A stretch of DNA of 64,000 bases from Streptomyces malaysiensis subsp. samsunensis (GCF_024519315.1 NZ_JANIIC010000002.1:302311-366310), one strand, 5' to 3'; positions 1 through 8,670 are shown, counted from the first letter of the stretch. The notes: generated by a model not told the origin, from the letters alone. Made by a program: numbers and translations.

Positions 1-1
1 G

Positions 2-544
2 GTGCTCGCCTTCGACCTGGACGCCGGGCTCACCTCGATCACACTCGCCGTGGCCCTCAGCGTCTTCTGGCCGGACCACGGCAAGAAGGCCGTGAACGAG
101 GTCACCTGGCCCACCGTGCTGCTGATCTGCGGTGTGCTCACCTATGTCGGGGTGCTGGACGAGATGGGCACCATCGACTACGCGGGCAAGGCGGTGAGCG
201 ACATCGGGATTCCCCTGCTCGCCGCGCTGCTGCTCTGCTACATCGGCGGGATCGTCTCCGCCTTCGCCTCCTCGGTGGGCATCATGGGCGCGCTGATCCC
301 GCTCGCCGTTCCCTTCCTGGCCCAGGGCGACATCGGCGCGGTGGGGATGATCGCGGCCCTCGCGGTGTCGGCGACCGTCGTCGACGTCAGCCCCTTCTCG
401 ACCAACGGGGCGCTGGTGCTGGCCAACGCGCCGGATGTGGACCGGGACCGGTTCTTCCGGCAGCTGATGGTCTACGGCGGGATCATGGTGGTGGCGGTCC
501 CCCCGGTCGTCTGGCTGACGATGGTGGTCCCCGGCCTCGGCTGA
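2..544 (+). CDS. SLC13/MatC-type permease, C-terminal part
   Basis: The reading frame is open from the window edge, so only the last 180 or so residues are seen and the true start lies outside. It holds four or five strongly hydrophobic helices and ends in a membrane segment. The stretch VDVSPFSTNGALVLANAP is typical of the second half of the MatC/SLC13-like dicarboxylate carrier family, where the conserved SPFSTNG loop follows a re-entrant segment. Known members import dicarboxylates such as malonate or tartrate, or act as general anion permeases. The substrate cannot be read from this fragment. It converges on the GH65 gene with 128 bp of GC-rich, gene-free sequence between the two stops. 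Confidence 0.8.
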   Translation: MLAFDLDAGLTSITLAVALSVFWPDHGKKAVNEVTWPTVLLICGVLTYVGVLDEMGTIDYAGKAVSDIGIPLLAALLLCYIGGIVSAFASSVGIMGALIPLAVPFLAQGDIGAVGMIAALAVSATVVDVSPFSTNGALVLANAPDVDRDRFFRQLMVYGGIMVVAVPPVVWLTMVVPGLG

Positions 545-672
545 GCGGGCCGACGGGGAATCGGCCGGGGCCGGGCGGCGGACGGGCGATCGGCCGGGCG
601 GCCGGGCGGCCGAGCGGGAGTCGGCCCGGCGGGCGGACCGTAAGAGCCGGTCCCGGAAGCGCGGACCGCCGT

Positions 673-3087
673 TCAGCCGGGTGGCAGCGGAAGCCAGTGG
701 GATTCGCCGGGGGCGACGGTCAGCGAGCGGTCCGCCAGCCGCACCTCGATCGGGCGCTCCTCCGAATCCGGCACGCTGATCCACAGCCTCCCGGCCCGCA
801 CCCGCAGGGCCACGCCCCAGTGGCCTCGGTAGCGCATCGAGAAGTGATACTCCGAGAGCCCGGACGGCTCGGGGAGCGGCACCGGGTCCAGCCACAGGGC
901 GTCCTCACGGGTCTCAAGACCGGTCAGACCGCGCTGCACCAGATCGAGGGTGCCGCCCATGGCGCCGAGGTGGATGCCCTCGCCCGTGGTGCCGCCCTGG
1001 ACGTCCGCCACATCGCCGAGCAGCGCCTCCTGGCAGTGCCGCCACGCCTCGGCCCGGCGCGCCCGCGCCAGCACCCAGCCGTGCACCAGCGCACTGAGGG
1101 TCGAGCCGTGGCTGGTCCGGGACAGGTAGTACTCCACGGTGGCGCGCCAGATGTCGTCGTCCAGGGGGTAGCCGAGCCGCCGGAAGAGGGCCGACAGCTC
1201 GGCGGGGCCGAAGAGATAGCCGAGCATCAGCGCGTCGGCCTGTTTGGAGACCTGGTAGCGGTTGACGGAGTCGCCCTCGGACTCCAGGATCCGGTCCATC
1301 CGGCGGATGTCGCCGTAGCGGGCGCGATAGCCGTCCCAGTCGAGTTCGGCCAGCTCCCCGTAGCCCTCGAACTGGCTGATGACGCCCCGGTGGAAGGGGA
1401 CCAGCAGCCGCCGTGAGACGTCCTCCCAGCGCTCCGGCTCCGCGCGGTCCAGGCCCACCCGCTCGAACAGGGCTCGGCGGCGCGGCTCGGGCAGGGTGCG
1501 GGCCAGTTCCAGGGCCCGGTCGAGCACCCAGGCGGCGGTGACGTTGGTGTACGCGTTGTCGTCGATCCCGGGGCGGTCGGCGCCGGGGTAGCCGTCGTGG
1601 TACTCGTCGGGCCCGACCACTCCACGGATGCGGTACCGCCCGCCGTCCGGGTCCGGTACGGCGGTGTCGGCCCAGAAGCGGGCGATCTGGAGCAGCATCT
1701 CCGCGCCCTTGGTGTGCAGGAAGTCGGTGTCGCCGCTGGCCTGGCAGTACTGCCACACGTTGTACGCCACCGCCGAGCCCACATGGTGCTGGAGCCGGGA
1801 GTGGTCCGGCAGCCAGCGGCCGGAGCGCGGGTTCAGATGCAGTGTCTGGGTCTCCTCGCGCCCGTCGCTGCCGCTCTGCCACGGGTACATCGCCCCGGCC
1901 CGCCCGGCGTCCTCGGCGGCGCGGCACGCCTGGCGCAGCCGCCGGTGGCGGTAGTGCAGCAGGGCCCGGGACACCTCGGGGAAGTGGAGGTTCAGATACG
2001 GCAGCACGAACAGCTCGTCCCAGAAGACATGTCCGCGGTACGCCTCGCCGTGGAGGCCGCGGGCCGGGACGCCCACGTCCAGCTCCGCGGTGTGCGGGGA
2101 GAGCGTCTGGAGGATGTGGAACAGGTGCAGCCGCAGGATGTGGCCCGCCTCGCCGGGGACCTCCAACGCCGCCTCGCGCCACAGGTGTTCCCATGCGGTG
2201 CGGTGGGAGGCGAGCAGCTTCCCGAACTCCGGCGCCCGCGCCACCCCGTCGAGCGCGGCCTGGACCGGATCGCTGATCGCGGGGTCCTTGGAGGTGTAGA
2301 GCGCCACGGTCTTCTCGACGGTGACCGGGGCGTCCGGCGCGACCGGCACGGCCAGGGTGCGCATCGCCGCGCTGCGGGTCAGCCGCTGCCCGGTGCCGCT
2401 GGGCTCGCCGCGGACGGCCCGGGTGCGCGCGGCCATGGCCACGCGCACCTCGGAGGTGGTGGTGCGGCAGCTGAGCCAGACGGTGTCGGGGCCCGCGGCG
2501 CCGGTGCGATGGTCGATGAGATGGCGGCCGGCCAGCGCGTCGTAGCGGGCCACACCGGTGTTGGCCACGGCGCCGTCGAGCCCCGACTCCAGCTCGACGG
2601 TGCCGGACCAGCCCTCGGCCCGGAAGGTGGTCCGCATCGCCGCCAGATGAGGGTCCCCCATGTGGACGAGGCGCTGCTGCTCGACGTGCAGCACCCGGCC
2701 GTGCGGGTCGGTGTACCGCGGCCGCCGCACGAGGGTGCCGTGCCGGAGGTCGAGGGTCTGCCGGTAGCCGGTCAGCTCGTCCCCGTCGGGGGTGAGCCAG
2801 CCGCCGGGGCCGGGAGGCCGGTCCGGGTCGCGAACGCGGTAGCGCAGCGGCAGCCAGTTCGGCAGGTTGGCCATGTCCTCGTTCTCGACCCGGCGTCCGC
2901 CGGCCACCGAGGTCAGCCGGTTGTAGCAGCCCGCCACATAGGTGCCCGGGTAGTGCGTCTCATCGGCGGCCGCCTCGGGGGCCGCGCCCCGGGTGGCGAA
3001 GTAGCCGTTGCCGAGTGTGCACAGCGACTCCCGCAACCGCTCCTCGCCGGGCTCATAGCCCTCGTACTCCCACGCCCAGTCCGACAC
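673..3087 (-). CDS. Glycoside hydrolase family 65 protein (disaccharide phosphorylase or trehalase type)
   Basis: The 804-residue product has the three GH65 parts: an N-terminal beta-sandwich (about 1-280), a central (alpha/alpha)6 barrel (about 310-690) and a small C-terminal beta domain. The motif GVVGPDEYHDG places the general acid at Glu495, and KQADALMLGYL and SHGSTLS follow as in the family. GH65 enzymes cleave maltose, trehalose or kojibiose with phosphate, but actinobacterial relatives also include acid trehalases that use water. The beta-phosphoglucomutase gene that usually accompanies the phosphorylases is not present here. No signal peptide is seen, so it is probably cytosolic. GTG at 3087 is the first possible start because an in-frame TGA lies just upstream. 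The clear GGAGGAG is about 15 bases away. It follows the lamin-tail gene on the same strand. Confidence 0.88.
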   Translation of the reverse strand: MSDWAWEYEGYEPGEERLRESLCTLGNGYFATRGAAPEAAADETHYPGTYVAGCYNRLTSVAGGRRVENEDMANLPNWLPLRYRVRDPDRPPGPGGWLTPDGDELTGYRQTLDLRHGTLVRRPRYTDPHGRVLHVEQQRLVHMGDPHLAAMRTTFRAEGWSGTVELESGLDGAVANTGVARYDALAGRHLIDHRTGAAGPDTVWLSCRTTTSEVRVAMAARTRAVRGEPSGTGQRLTRSAAMRTLAVPVAPDAPVTVEKTVALYTSKDPAISDPVQAALDGVARAPEFGKLLASHRTAWEHLWREAALEVPGEAGHILRLHLFHILQTLSPHTAELDVGVPARGLHGEAYRGHVFWDELFVLPYLNLHFPEVSRALLHYRHRRLRQACRAAEDAGRAGAMYPWQSGSDGREETQTLHLNPRSGRWLPDHSRLQHHVGSAVAYNVWQYCQASGDTDFLHTKGAEMLLQIARFWADTAVPDPDGGRYRIRGVVGPDEYHDGYPGADRPGIDDNAYTNVTAAWVLDRALELARTLPEPRRRALFERVGLDRAEPERWEDVSRRLLVPFHRGVISQFEGYGELAELDWDGYRARYGDIRRMDRILESEGDSVNRYQVSKQADALMLGYLFGPAELSALFRRLGYPLDDDIWRATVEYYLSRTSHGSTLSALVHGWVLARARRAEAWRHCQEALLGDVADVQGGTTGEGIHLGAMGGTLDLVQRGLTGLETREDALWLDPVPLPEPSGLSEYHFSMRYRGHWGVALRVRAGRLWISVPDSEERPIEVRLADRSLTVAPGESHWLPLPPG

Positions 3088-3180
3088 GGCCGCTCACCGG
3101 CTCTCCTCCCTCGACTCCCCCATTGTCGTCCGGGCCGGAGGTCTTCACCGGCTGCGCCGCGCCCGCGCGCGGCGGACCGC

Positions 3181-3636
3181 TCAGCAGATCTTGTAGTCGG
3201 CCCGGCTGTTGTTGTACGAGCAGGTGTCGACCGTGGAACCGCCGCTCTTGCGGAGGGTGGCCTTGTCGCGGTCGTTGTTCCAGACGTACGCCCGGCGGTC
3301 CTGGTACTTGGTGGCCGAGGTGTCGGAGCCGGAGCCGGTCCGGACGGTCACGGTCTTGCCCGCGCCGAGGGTGTAGGCGGGGAAGGTGTACTTGTGGTTG
3401 CTCGCGTCGACGAGGACCCAGCCCTTGAGGCCGACCCCGCGCGAGGTGGAGTTCTTGATCTGGACGTATTCGCCGTTGAGGCTGGAGTTGCTCCGGTTGT
3501 CGCTACCGGGAGAGTCGTAGTAGATCTTGGAAAGGTGTACGGAGCCCGCGGCCCCGGCGGGCGTGGCCGGGTACAGCAGGGCTATCGCGCAGCCGGCGGC
3601 GAGCGCCGCGCCGATACGGGCGGTGTGTACGGACAT
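3181..3636 (-). CDS. Secreted lamin-tail-domain (LTD) protein
   Basis: ATG at 3636 is preceded by a GGGGGGA ribosome site and opens a signal peptide (about residues 1-29, ending PAGAAG). The mature 120 residues match the lamin tail domain pattern: VHLSKIYYDSPG, then NGEYVQIKNS, LKGWVLVD, YTFPAYTLGAGKTVTV and a terminal cysteine pair. In bacteria this Ig-like fold occurs in secreted or surface proteins, alone or attached to nucleases, and is thought to bind or scaffold. No catalytic domain is present in this 151-residue protein. The reading frame stays open upstream to 3792, but that part runs through the small IS-derived element and is not coding. It may share a transcript with the GH65 gene 93 bp downstream. 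Confidence 0.85.
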   Translation of the reverse strand: MSVHTARIGAALAAGCAIALLYPATPAGAAGSVHLSKIYYDSPGSDNRSNSSLNGEYVQIKNSTSRGVGLKGWVLVDASNHKYTFPAYTLGAGKTVTVRTGSGSDTSATKYQDRRAYVWNNDRDKATLRKSGGSTVDTCSYNNSRADYKIC

Positions 3637-3677
3637 GAGGTCCCCCCATCGCGTGGTACGTGGTGAAGCGGCGGTAA

Positions 3678-3839
3678 GAGCCTGTGCCATATCCCCGGCC
3701 GGGCTTGCGACGCCTGGCACGCGCGCTCGCCGCGTTACCGAAACGCCCACGTGGCTCCGCCACGAGAGCGCTCCGGCGCCTTGCGATCGCACGCACCAGA
3801 CGCCGCAAGCTGATCCGACCGGGGATATGGCACAGGCTC
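3678..3839. mobile_element. 162-bp non-autonomous IS5-type element (MITE-like)
   Basis: Two perfect 21-bp inverted repeats beginning GAGCCTGTGCC lie at 3678-3698 and 3819-3839. They are flanked by a direct TAA repeat (3675-3677 and 3840-3842), as expected for the 3-bp TNA target duplications of the IS1031-type IS5 group. Between them, read on the plus strand, is an open frame ending PGIWHRL and stop, rich in Arg (LRRLAIARTRRRKLI), which looks like the C-terminal tail of a streptomycete IS5-family transposase. The element is therefore an internally deleted IS that kept both ends. It lies about 40 bp upstream of the lamin-tail gene start and may supply or disturb its promoter. Confidence 0.82.
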
Positions 3840-3847
3840 TAACGCAG

Positions 3848-3922
3848 GACGGACGGGCGGCCGCGCCCGAAGATGGTTTGGAGTCAGCGAGCTGACTCCT
3901 TCGGCGCGGCCGTCCGTCCGTC
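3848..3922. terminator. Long two-tier hairpin downstream of the SDR gene
   Basis: The outer arms (3848-3872 and 3899-3922) pair over about 24 bases with one mismatch and one bulge. Inside them GGAGTCAG and CTGACTCC form a second perfect stem with a CGAG loop. No long T-run follows on either strand. Its position after the SDR stop and beside the mobile element suggests a bidirectional terminator, though an origin as part of a larger mobile sequence is possible. Confidence 0.6.
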
Positions 3923-4061
3923 TTCCCCCCACCTGTGTGGAGGACCAGAGTGGACCACGGCTGAACGCGGCGGCAGGGCTGCGCGGCCCCTGCCCCAGGG
4001 CCATATGGCCCTAGCGCGGAGCCGGTGCGGGGCTATCCCGGCCGGGGCGATGGAGGCGGCG

Positions 4062-4805
4062 TCAGCGGCCGAGCTGGGCGCCACCGTTGATGTGCAGCAC
4101 CTGGCCGGTCACATACGCGGCCTCCGGGGAGGCCAGATAGCGGATGGCGGCCGCGATCTCGGCGGGTGTCCCGGGCTGTCCGGTGAGCGTCTCCCCGATC
4201 TGCTGGGCGATGAACTCGGGCGTGCCGCGCTCGCCGAAGAACTCGGTGTCCTCGACATAGCCGGGGGCCACCGCGTTGGCGGTGACGCCCTCCGGGCCGA
4301 GCCGCTTGGCCAGCTCGAAGGTGTAGGCGTGCAGCGCGGCCTTGGTGCCGCCGTACGATCCGGGGCCGCGCAGCGACGCGACCGAGGACAGATGGACGAT
4401 CCGGCCGCCGGGCCGGGTGAGGTGGGGCAGCAGCGCCTCGGTGAGCAGTACGGCGGTCAGCACGTTGGCCGCGAAGTTCCGCTGGTACTGGTCGGCGACG
4501 CCCTCGAGGGTGCCGTCGTTGAAGGGCGCGACATTGCCGCCGGCGTTGGCCACGACGACGTCCACCGCGCCGTCCGCGGTGATGAACTCGGCGGCGCGCC
4601 GGGTCTGTTCCGGGTCGCTGAGGTCCGCGCCGGTCCAGGTGACCAGGTCGGCGCCGTGGGCGGCGTTGAGCTTGTCCGCCGCGGCGCGCAGCACCTCGGC
4701 GCGGCGGCCGAGGATGACCACCCGGTCGCCCGCGGCGGCGAAGGTCTCCGCGGTCGCGAGTCCTATGCCCGTACCGCCGCCCGACACCACGATCCGTCGC
4801 CCCAT
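4062..4805 (-). CDS. Short-chain dehydrogenase/reductase (SDR)
   Basis: This is a classical SDR of 247 residues. The nucleotide-binding motif SGGGTGIG is near the N-terminus, followed by ANAGG, then Ser in HLSSVAS and the catalytic Tyr-x3-Lys in SYGGTKAAL. The C-terminus ends YVTGQVLHINGGAQLG, typical of the FabG-like branch that reduces 3-oxoacyl or keto substrates or oxidises secondary alcohols with NAD(P). The substrate is not predictable. ATG at 4805 is chosen because GAGGAGG lies six bases upstream. The GTG at 4808 would leave only three. The gene is divergent from the secreted GH2 gene across a region with two related palindromes. Confidence 0.9.
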   Translation of the reverse strand: MGRRIVVSGGGTGIGLATAETFAAAGDRVVILGRRAEVLRAAADKLNAAHGADLVTWTGADLSDPEQTRRAAEFITADGAVDVVVANAGGNVAPFNDGTLEGVADQYQRNFAANVLTAVLLTEALLPHLTRPGGRIVHLSSVASLRGPGSYGGTKAALHAYTFELAKRLGPEGVTANAVAPGYVEDTEFFGERGTPEFIAQQIGETLTGQPGTPAEIAAAIRYLASPEAAYVTGQVLHINGGAQLGR

Positions 4806-4897
4806 CACGGGCCTCCTCAGTGCAGCTCATTGAATGGCAGTCACATCTATGAACCGCACGCTAGGGAGAAAGCGCATTCTCGTCAAGGCTCAGTACC

Positions 4898-4942
4898 CAA
4901 CAGCCAACCTGTTGCCTTGCGTTCACTATTGACAGGTTCTGT
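4898..4942. promoter_or_regulatory. Paired ACAG...CTGT palindromes between SDR and GH2 genes
   Basis: CAACAG-ccaac-CTGTTG (4898-4914) and ACAG-gtt-CTGT (4932-4942) are two related inverted repeats in the divergent intergenic region. TTGACA at 4929-4934 overlaps the second one. No good -10 for that hexamer is visible. The pair looks like operator sites for one regulator acting on both genes, but no cognate regulator gene adjoins it. Confidence 0.4.
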
Positions 4943-5015
4943 TGGAGATGGCGCAATGGCGGCGCCCCACTTGTCCCAGCAGCAGCCCTCAGAGCTGCTC
5001 CAGCAAGGAGGACAT

Positions 5016-7619
5016 GTGCGTTTTCGTTCATCTTTCGCCAGATCCGTGGTCGCGACCGTGGCCTTGGCGCTCGGCGCGCTCGGTCTGCTGACCGCCCCCG
5101 GTCCGGCCGCGGCCGACACCCCCTCCGACGACCCCTCGGTCATCCACGGCCTCCGCGGCGACTACTACCTCCAGTCCGCCCCGGGGGCCTTCGACTTCCA
5201 CGAGCTGAAGGCCACCAGCCTCGACTCCGCCCTCGACTTCGACAATCTGGAGCCGCGGCTACAGGCCACCACCGGACGGTCCGACGACGTCAGCGCCCGC
5301 TGGACCGGCCAGATCACCCCCGAGCGCTCCGGTGCGCACACCTTCTCGATCACCGGCGACAACGGCTTCCGGCTGTGGATCGACGGCAAACCGGTCATCG
5401 ACCACTGGGTGGACGACTGGGACAAGGAGCAGACCTCCCAGCCCGTCGAGCTCACCGCGGGCAAGGCGTATGACATCAAGGTCGAGTACTTCGAGCACAA
5501 CGGCGGCTCCAACCTCCATCTGTCCTGGACCCCGCCGGGCGCGGCCAAGGCGCCCGTGCCCGCGTCCGCCTTCCGGCTGCCCGCGGACTTCGACTACGAC
5601 GGGCCGGTGGCCGGCGCCGTCCAGCCCGACGGCCGTACGCTGCTGCTGGACTTCGCCCGGCCCCTGACCGCTCCCCCGGCCGATCTGACCTCGCATCTGA
5701 CCGCCGTCATCGGCGGCGCGCAGTGGCCGCTCGGGCGCGCCCGGCTGGATACGGCCGACCCGTCCCGGCTGCTGCTCTCCCTGAAGGAGCCGGTGGTCGG
5801 AAAGGGCGGCGAGGCCATCGTGCGCTACGACGGCGAGGGCGGCCTCGAGGACACCGACGGCGCCATCGACCCGTATGTGTCCTTCGGCGGCAACAAGTCG
5901 ACGTACCAGCTGAGCACCCCCTGGGCCAAGGATGTCGGTCCCGACAACGCCCACCCCGAGTACCCGCGCCCCCAGCTGACCCGCGATCAGTGGCGCAACC
6001 TCAATGGCAGCTGGGAGTTCGCCGCCGCGAAGGAGGGGCAGAAGCCCCCGGTCGGGCAGCGGCTGGGGGAGCGGATCCTGGTGCCGTACCCGGTGGAGTC
6101 CAAGCTCTCCGGCGTGGAGCGGCATGAGGACCGCATGTGGTACCGGCGGACCTTCACCGTCCCGGACGGCTGGAAGGTCGGCGAGGGCAAGCGGCTGCGG
6201 CTGAATTTCGACGCCGTCGACTGGCAGGCCGAGGTGTACGTCAACGGTACCCGGGTGGCCGACCACCGCGGCGGCTACGACCGGTTCAGCGCCGATGTCA
6301 CCGACGCCCTGCGGCCGGGCCGCACCCAGGAGCTGATCGTCGGCGTCTACGACCCGACGGACGCCGCCGACGGCGAGAACCCGCCGATGGGCAAGCAGCG
6401 TCTCGACCCCAGCGGCATCTTCTACACCCCCTCCTCCGGGATCTGGCAGACCGTCTGGATGGAGCCGGTCGGCACCGACCATGTGGACACCCTCAAGCTG
6501 ACCCCGGACGTCCCGGGCGAGGCCCTCACCACCGAGGTCCGCGGGGTGCGGGACGGCGTTCCGGTCACCGCGACCGCCTACGACGGGCGGCGCGTGGTCG
6601 GCACCGCCACCGGGCGCACCGGTGAGCCGCTGACCGTCCCGGTGCCCTCCCCGCATCTGTGGTCCCCCGACGATCCGCATCTGTACCAGCTGAAGGTCAC
6701 GGTCGGGCGGGGCGCCTCGGCGGACCGGGTGGAGAGCTACTTCGGCATGCGGAGCATCGCCGTCAAGGAGGTGGACGGCAAGAAGCGCACCGTGCTCAAC
6801 GGCAAGCCGATCTTCTCCATGGCCACCCTCGACCAGGGGTTCTGGCCCGATGGACTGCACACCGCGCCGACCGACGAGGCCCTCGCGTACGACCTGAAGA
6901 TGCACAAGCGCATGGGCTTCAACTCGGTGCGCAAGCACATCAAGGTCGAGCCCGACCGCTGGTACTACTGGGCCGACCGGCTGGGCCTGATGGTATGGCA
7001 GGACATGCCCGCCATGAACACGGTCACCCCGTCCGAGAAGGCGCAGGCGCAGTACGAGCACGAGATGAAGCGGATGATCGACCAGCACATCAGCAGCCCG
7101 TCGATCGCCATCTGGGTGACCTTCAACGAGGGCTGGGGCCAGTACGGCGGCCCGAAGGTGCCGACGCTGGCCAAGGGCTGGGACCCCAGCCGGCTGATCA
7201 ACGGCGCCAGCGGCTGGAACGACACCGGCAACGGCGACCTCGCCGACATCCACGCCTACCCGGGGCCGGGCGATCCGCGCCCCGACGCCTCACGGGCGGG
7301 GGTCACCGGTGAGTACGGCGGCCTCGGCCTGGCCATACCGGGGCATGCCTGGCCGGTGCAGCACACCTATGTCGGCGTCGACAAGGAGCAGTACACCGAG
7401 GAGTATCTGAAGCTGCTGGACAAGGTGCGCGGGCTGGTCGCGTGCAACGGCAGCAGCGGGGCCGTCTACACCCAGATCACGGATGTGGAGGGCGAGCTCA
7501 ACGGGCTGCTCACCTATGACCGCAAGGAGATCAAGCCCGATGTGGAGCGGCTGCGCCAGGCCCATCAGGCACTGATCCGCGACGCGGCGGACCCGGCGTC
7601 CATGGAGTGCACCGGCTAA
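5016..7619 (+). CDS. Secreted PA14-domain glycoside hydrolase family 2
   Basis: The product of about 867 residues starts with a signal peptide (about 1-33, ending GPAAA). A PA14 domain follows (about 45-185; RLWIDGKPVIDHW and FEHNGGSNLHLSW), which usually binds carbohydrate. A GH2 sugar-binding domain begins near DQWRNLNGSWEF, then an Ig-like domain and a TIM barrel. The acid/base is Glu705 in VTFNEGWGQ and the nucleophile is Glu766 in VTGEYGG. GH2 members of this shape act as exo-beta-glycosidases (galactosidase, mannosidase or glucuronidase) on plant or host glycans outside the cell. The exact sugar is not shown. GTG at 5016 is preceded by AAGGAGG. An upstream in-frame ATG at 4953 would hide the signal peptide. 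A dispersed repeat begins immediately after the stop. Confidence 0.88.
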   Translation: MRFRSSFARSVVATVALALGALGLLTAPGPAAADTPSDDPSVIHGLRGDYYLQSAPGAFDFHELKATSLDSALDFDNLEPRLQATTGRSDDVSARWTGQITPERSGAHTFSITGDNGFRLWIDGKPVIDHWVDDWDKEQTSQPVELTAGKAYDIKVEYFEHNGGSNLHLSWTPPGAAKAPVPASAFRLPADFDYDGPVAGAVQPDGRTLLLDFARPLTAPPADLTSHLTAVIGGAQWPLGRARLDTADPSRLLLSLKEPVVGKGGEAIVRYDGEGGLEDTDGAIDPYVSFGGNKSTYQLSTPWAKDVGPDNAHPEYPRPQLTRDQWRNLNGSWEFAAAKEGQKPPVGQRLGERILVPYPVESKLSGVERHEDRMWYRRTFTVPDGWKVGEGKRLRLNFDAVDWQAEVYVNGTRVADHRGGYDRFSADVTDALRPGRTQELIVGVYDPTDAADGENPPMGKQRLDPSGIFYTPSSGIWQTVWMEPVGTDHVDTLKLTPDVPGEALTTEVRGVRDGVPVTATAYDGRRVVGTATGRTGEPLTVPVPSPHLWSPDDPHLYQLKVTVGRGASADRVESYFGMRSIAVKEVDGKKRTVLNGKPIFSMATLDQGFWPDGLHTAPTDEALAYDLKMHKRMGFNSVRKHIKVEPDRWYYWADRLGLMVWQDMPAMNTVTPSEKAQAQYEHEMKRMIDQHISSPSIAIWVTFNEGWGQYGGPKVPTLAKGWDPSRLINGASGWNDTGNGDLADIHAYPGPGDPRPDASRAGVTGEYGGLGLAIPGHAWPVQHTYVGVDKEQYTEEYLKLLDKVRGLVACNGSSGAVYTQITDVEGELNGLLTYDRKEIKPDVERLRQAHQALIRDAADPASMECTG

Positions 7620-7740
7620 GCGCTCCGCGGGACGTGCCGCGATGCGTCGTCGGCCGACTGCGGCGCCGTCGTGGCTGGTCGCGCAGTTCCCCGCGCCCCT
7701 TCGGGGCGCTGCCCGAACCGTAGCGGACCTCCTCCGACCT
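7620..7740. repeat. Dispersed extragenic repeat, copy A
   Basis: The sequence starting right after the GH2 stop runs CGCTCCGCGGGACGTGCCG, then a GTCGTGGCTGGTCGCGC block, then the hairpin GCGCCCC-TTC-GGGGCGC and CCGAACCG. The region after the DUF2267 gene (50522-50700) follows the same order of blocks. The TTC-loop hairpin probably ends transcription. Similar sequences are familiar from the 3' sides of many Streptomyces genes, which is recollection rather than a search result. Confidence 0.6.
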
Positions 7741-7803
7741 GCTTAGCCGCACGGCTCGGCCCATGGTGGTGACCCGTTCCGGGGTGCGCGTCCCCGGGGC
7801 GGG

Positions 7804-8469
7804 TCATTCGGCCGCCAGCGCCTCGACGGCGGCGACCGTACGGTCCACCACCACGTCGTACAGCCTGCTCTGCGCCCGCGGCAGCCTCGACAGCAGCGGG
7901 GCCACCACCTCCCGCTCCTCCTGGGGGTACAGGGCCAGCGCCTCGGTCAGGGCGTCCAGTTTGCGGGCGGAGACCGGGCCGCGGTGGGTCTCGTAGACCG
8001 CGTGGCCGATGACGGTGGAGCCGATGAGGGTCACGGCCAGCGCGAGATCCTCATCGCTCAGCTTCAGGGGGCGCAGCATCCGGGTGAGGGTCACCAGGGA
8101 GGAGATCCGGGCGGGCTGCTGGGTGGCGGCCATATAGGGGAGCAGCTGACGGTAGGGCAGCAGATATTCGCGGCTGCCGTGCATCCAGGCGCGCAGCCGC
8201 TCCTGCCAGGTCTCGCCCGGCGGGTCCCGGTGCTGGGCCTCGGCCAGGACGCGGTCGGCCACGGCCTGGAGGAGATCGTCGCGGTCGGGGAAGTAGCGGT
8301 AGAGCGCCATGGGGGCGGAGCCGACCGCCTCGGCGACCTTCTTGACGGTCAGCGCGGCCTCCGGCTCGCGGACCGCGAGCTCGGCGGCGCTGCGGACGAT
8401 CTGCTCGCGCGACAGGCGGGGCGGGCGCCCGCGTCCCCTGCGGACGGTACCCTCCGCGGTCCCGGCCAT
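7804..8469 (-). CDS. TetR-family transcriptional regulator
   Basis: This is a 221-residue one-component regulator. The N-terminal helix-turn-helix (about 15-60) shows LSREQIVRSAAELA and VKKVAEAVGSAPMALYRYF, the usual TetR recognition pattern. The C-terminal two thirds is helical and resembles the ligand-binding half found in regulators of drug exporters. ATG at 8469 is preceded by AAAGGA at six bases. The GTG at 8484 lies upstream of that ribosome site and is unlikely. It is divergent from the MFS transporter, so it most likely represses that gene and itself until an exported compound binds. The inducer is unknown. Confidence 0.9.
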   Translation of the reverse strand: MAGTAEGTVRRGRGRPPRLSREQIVRSAAELAVREPEAALTVKKVAEAVGSAPMALYRYFPDRDDLLQAVADRVLAEAQHRDPPGETWQERLRAWMHGSREYLLPYRQLLPYMAATQQPARISSLVTLTRMLRPLKLSDEDLALAVTLIGSTVIGHAVYETHRGPVSARKLDALTEALALYPQEEREVVAPLLSRLPRAQSRLYDVVVDRTVAAVEALAAE

Positions 8470-8641
8470 CCGGTGTCCTTTCACTCGCCCCCGTCGTGCC
8501 GGTCCCCAAGGCTACGCATGTCCACTCGGGCGCCGCTCGTGGCCGTCCGCCGCGTCCTCCGGGCGTGAACCGCGGGAGATCTGCCACGACATGGCCTGAC
8601 ATGGGTGATGGACCAAGGGGCGACACTCCCGGCGGGCATAT

Positions 8642-8670
8642 TTGACGTACCTGTTACACAAATTTATGCG
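8642..8670 (+). promoter_or_regulatory. Vegetative-type promoter for the MFS gene
   Basis: TTGACG (8642-8647) and TATGCG (8665-8670) are separated by 17 bases on the plus strand, a good match to a housekeeping promoter. The first transcribed base would fall about 55-60 bases before the GTG start. The partly symmetrical stretch across the spacer (TTGACGTA ... TTACACAA) would be a reasonable TetR operator. Confidence 0.5.

Noticed and set aside
1597..3666. Very long open frames opposite real genes (for example plus strand 1597-3666, minus strand 5259-7253, 8664-10550, 34503-36821)
   Set aside because: They mirror strongly coding genes on the other strand, are rich in Arg, Gly, Pro and His with no recognisable domain, and arise from third-position GC bias.
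3180..3792. Lamin-tail protein starting at 3792
   Set aside because: That frame would run through the inverted-repeat element and place the signal peptide at residue 53. ATG 3636 has a ribosome site and a clean signal sequence.
4929..4934. TTGACA as a -35 for the GH2 gene
   Set aside because: No acceptable -10 lies 16-19 bases downstream, so it is noted only as part of the operator region.
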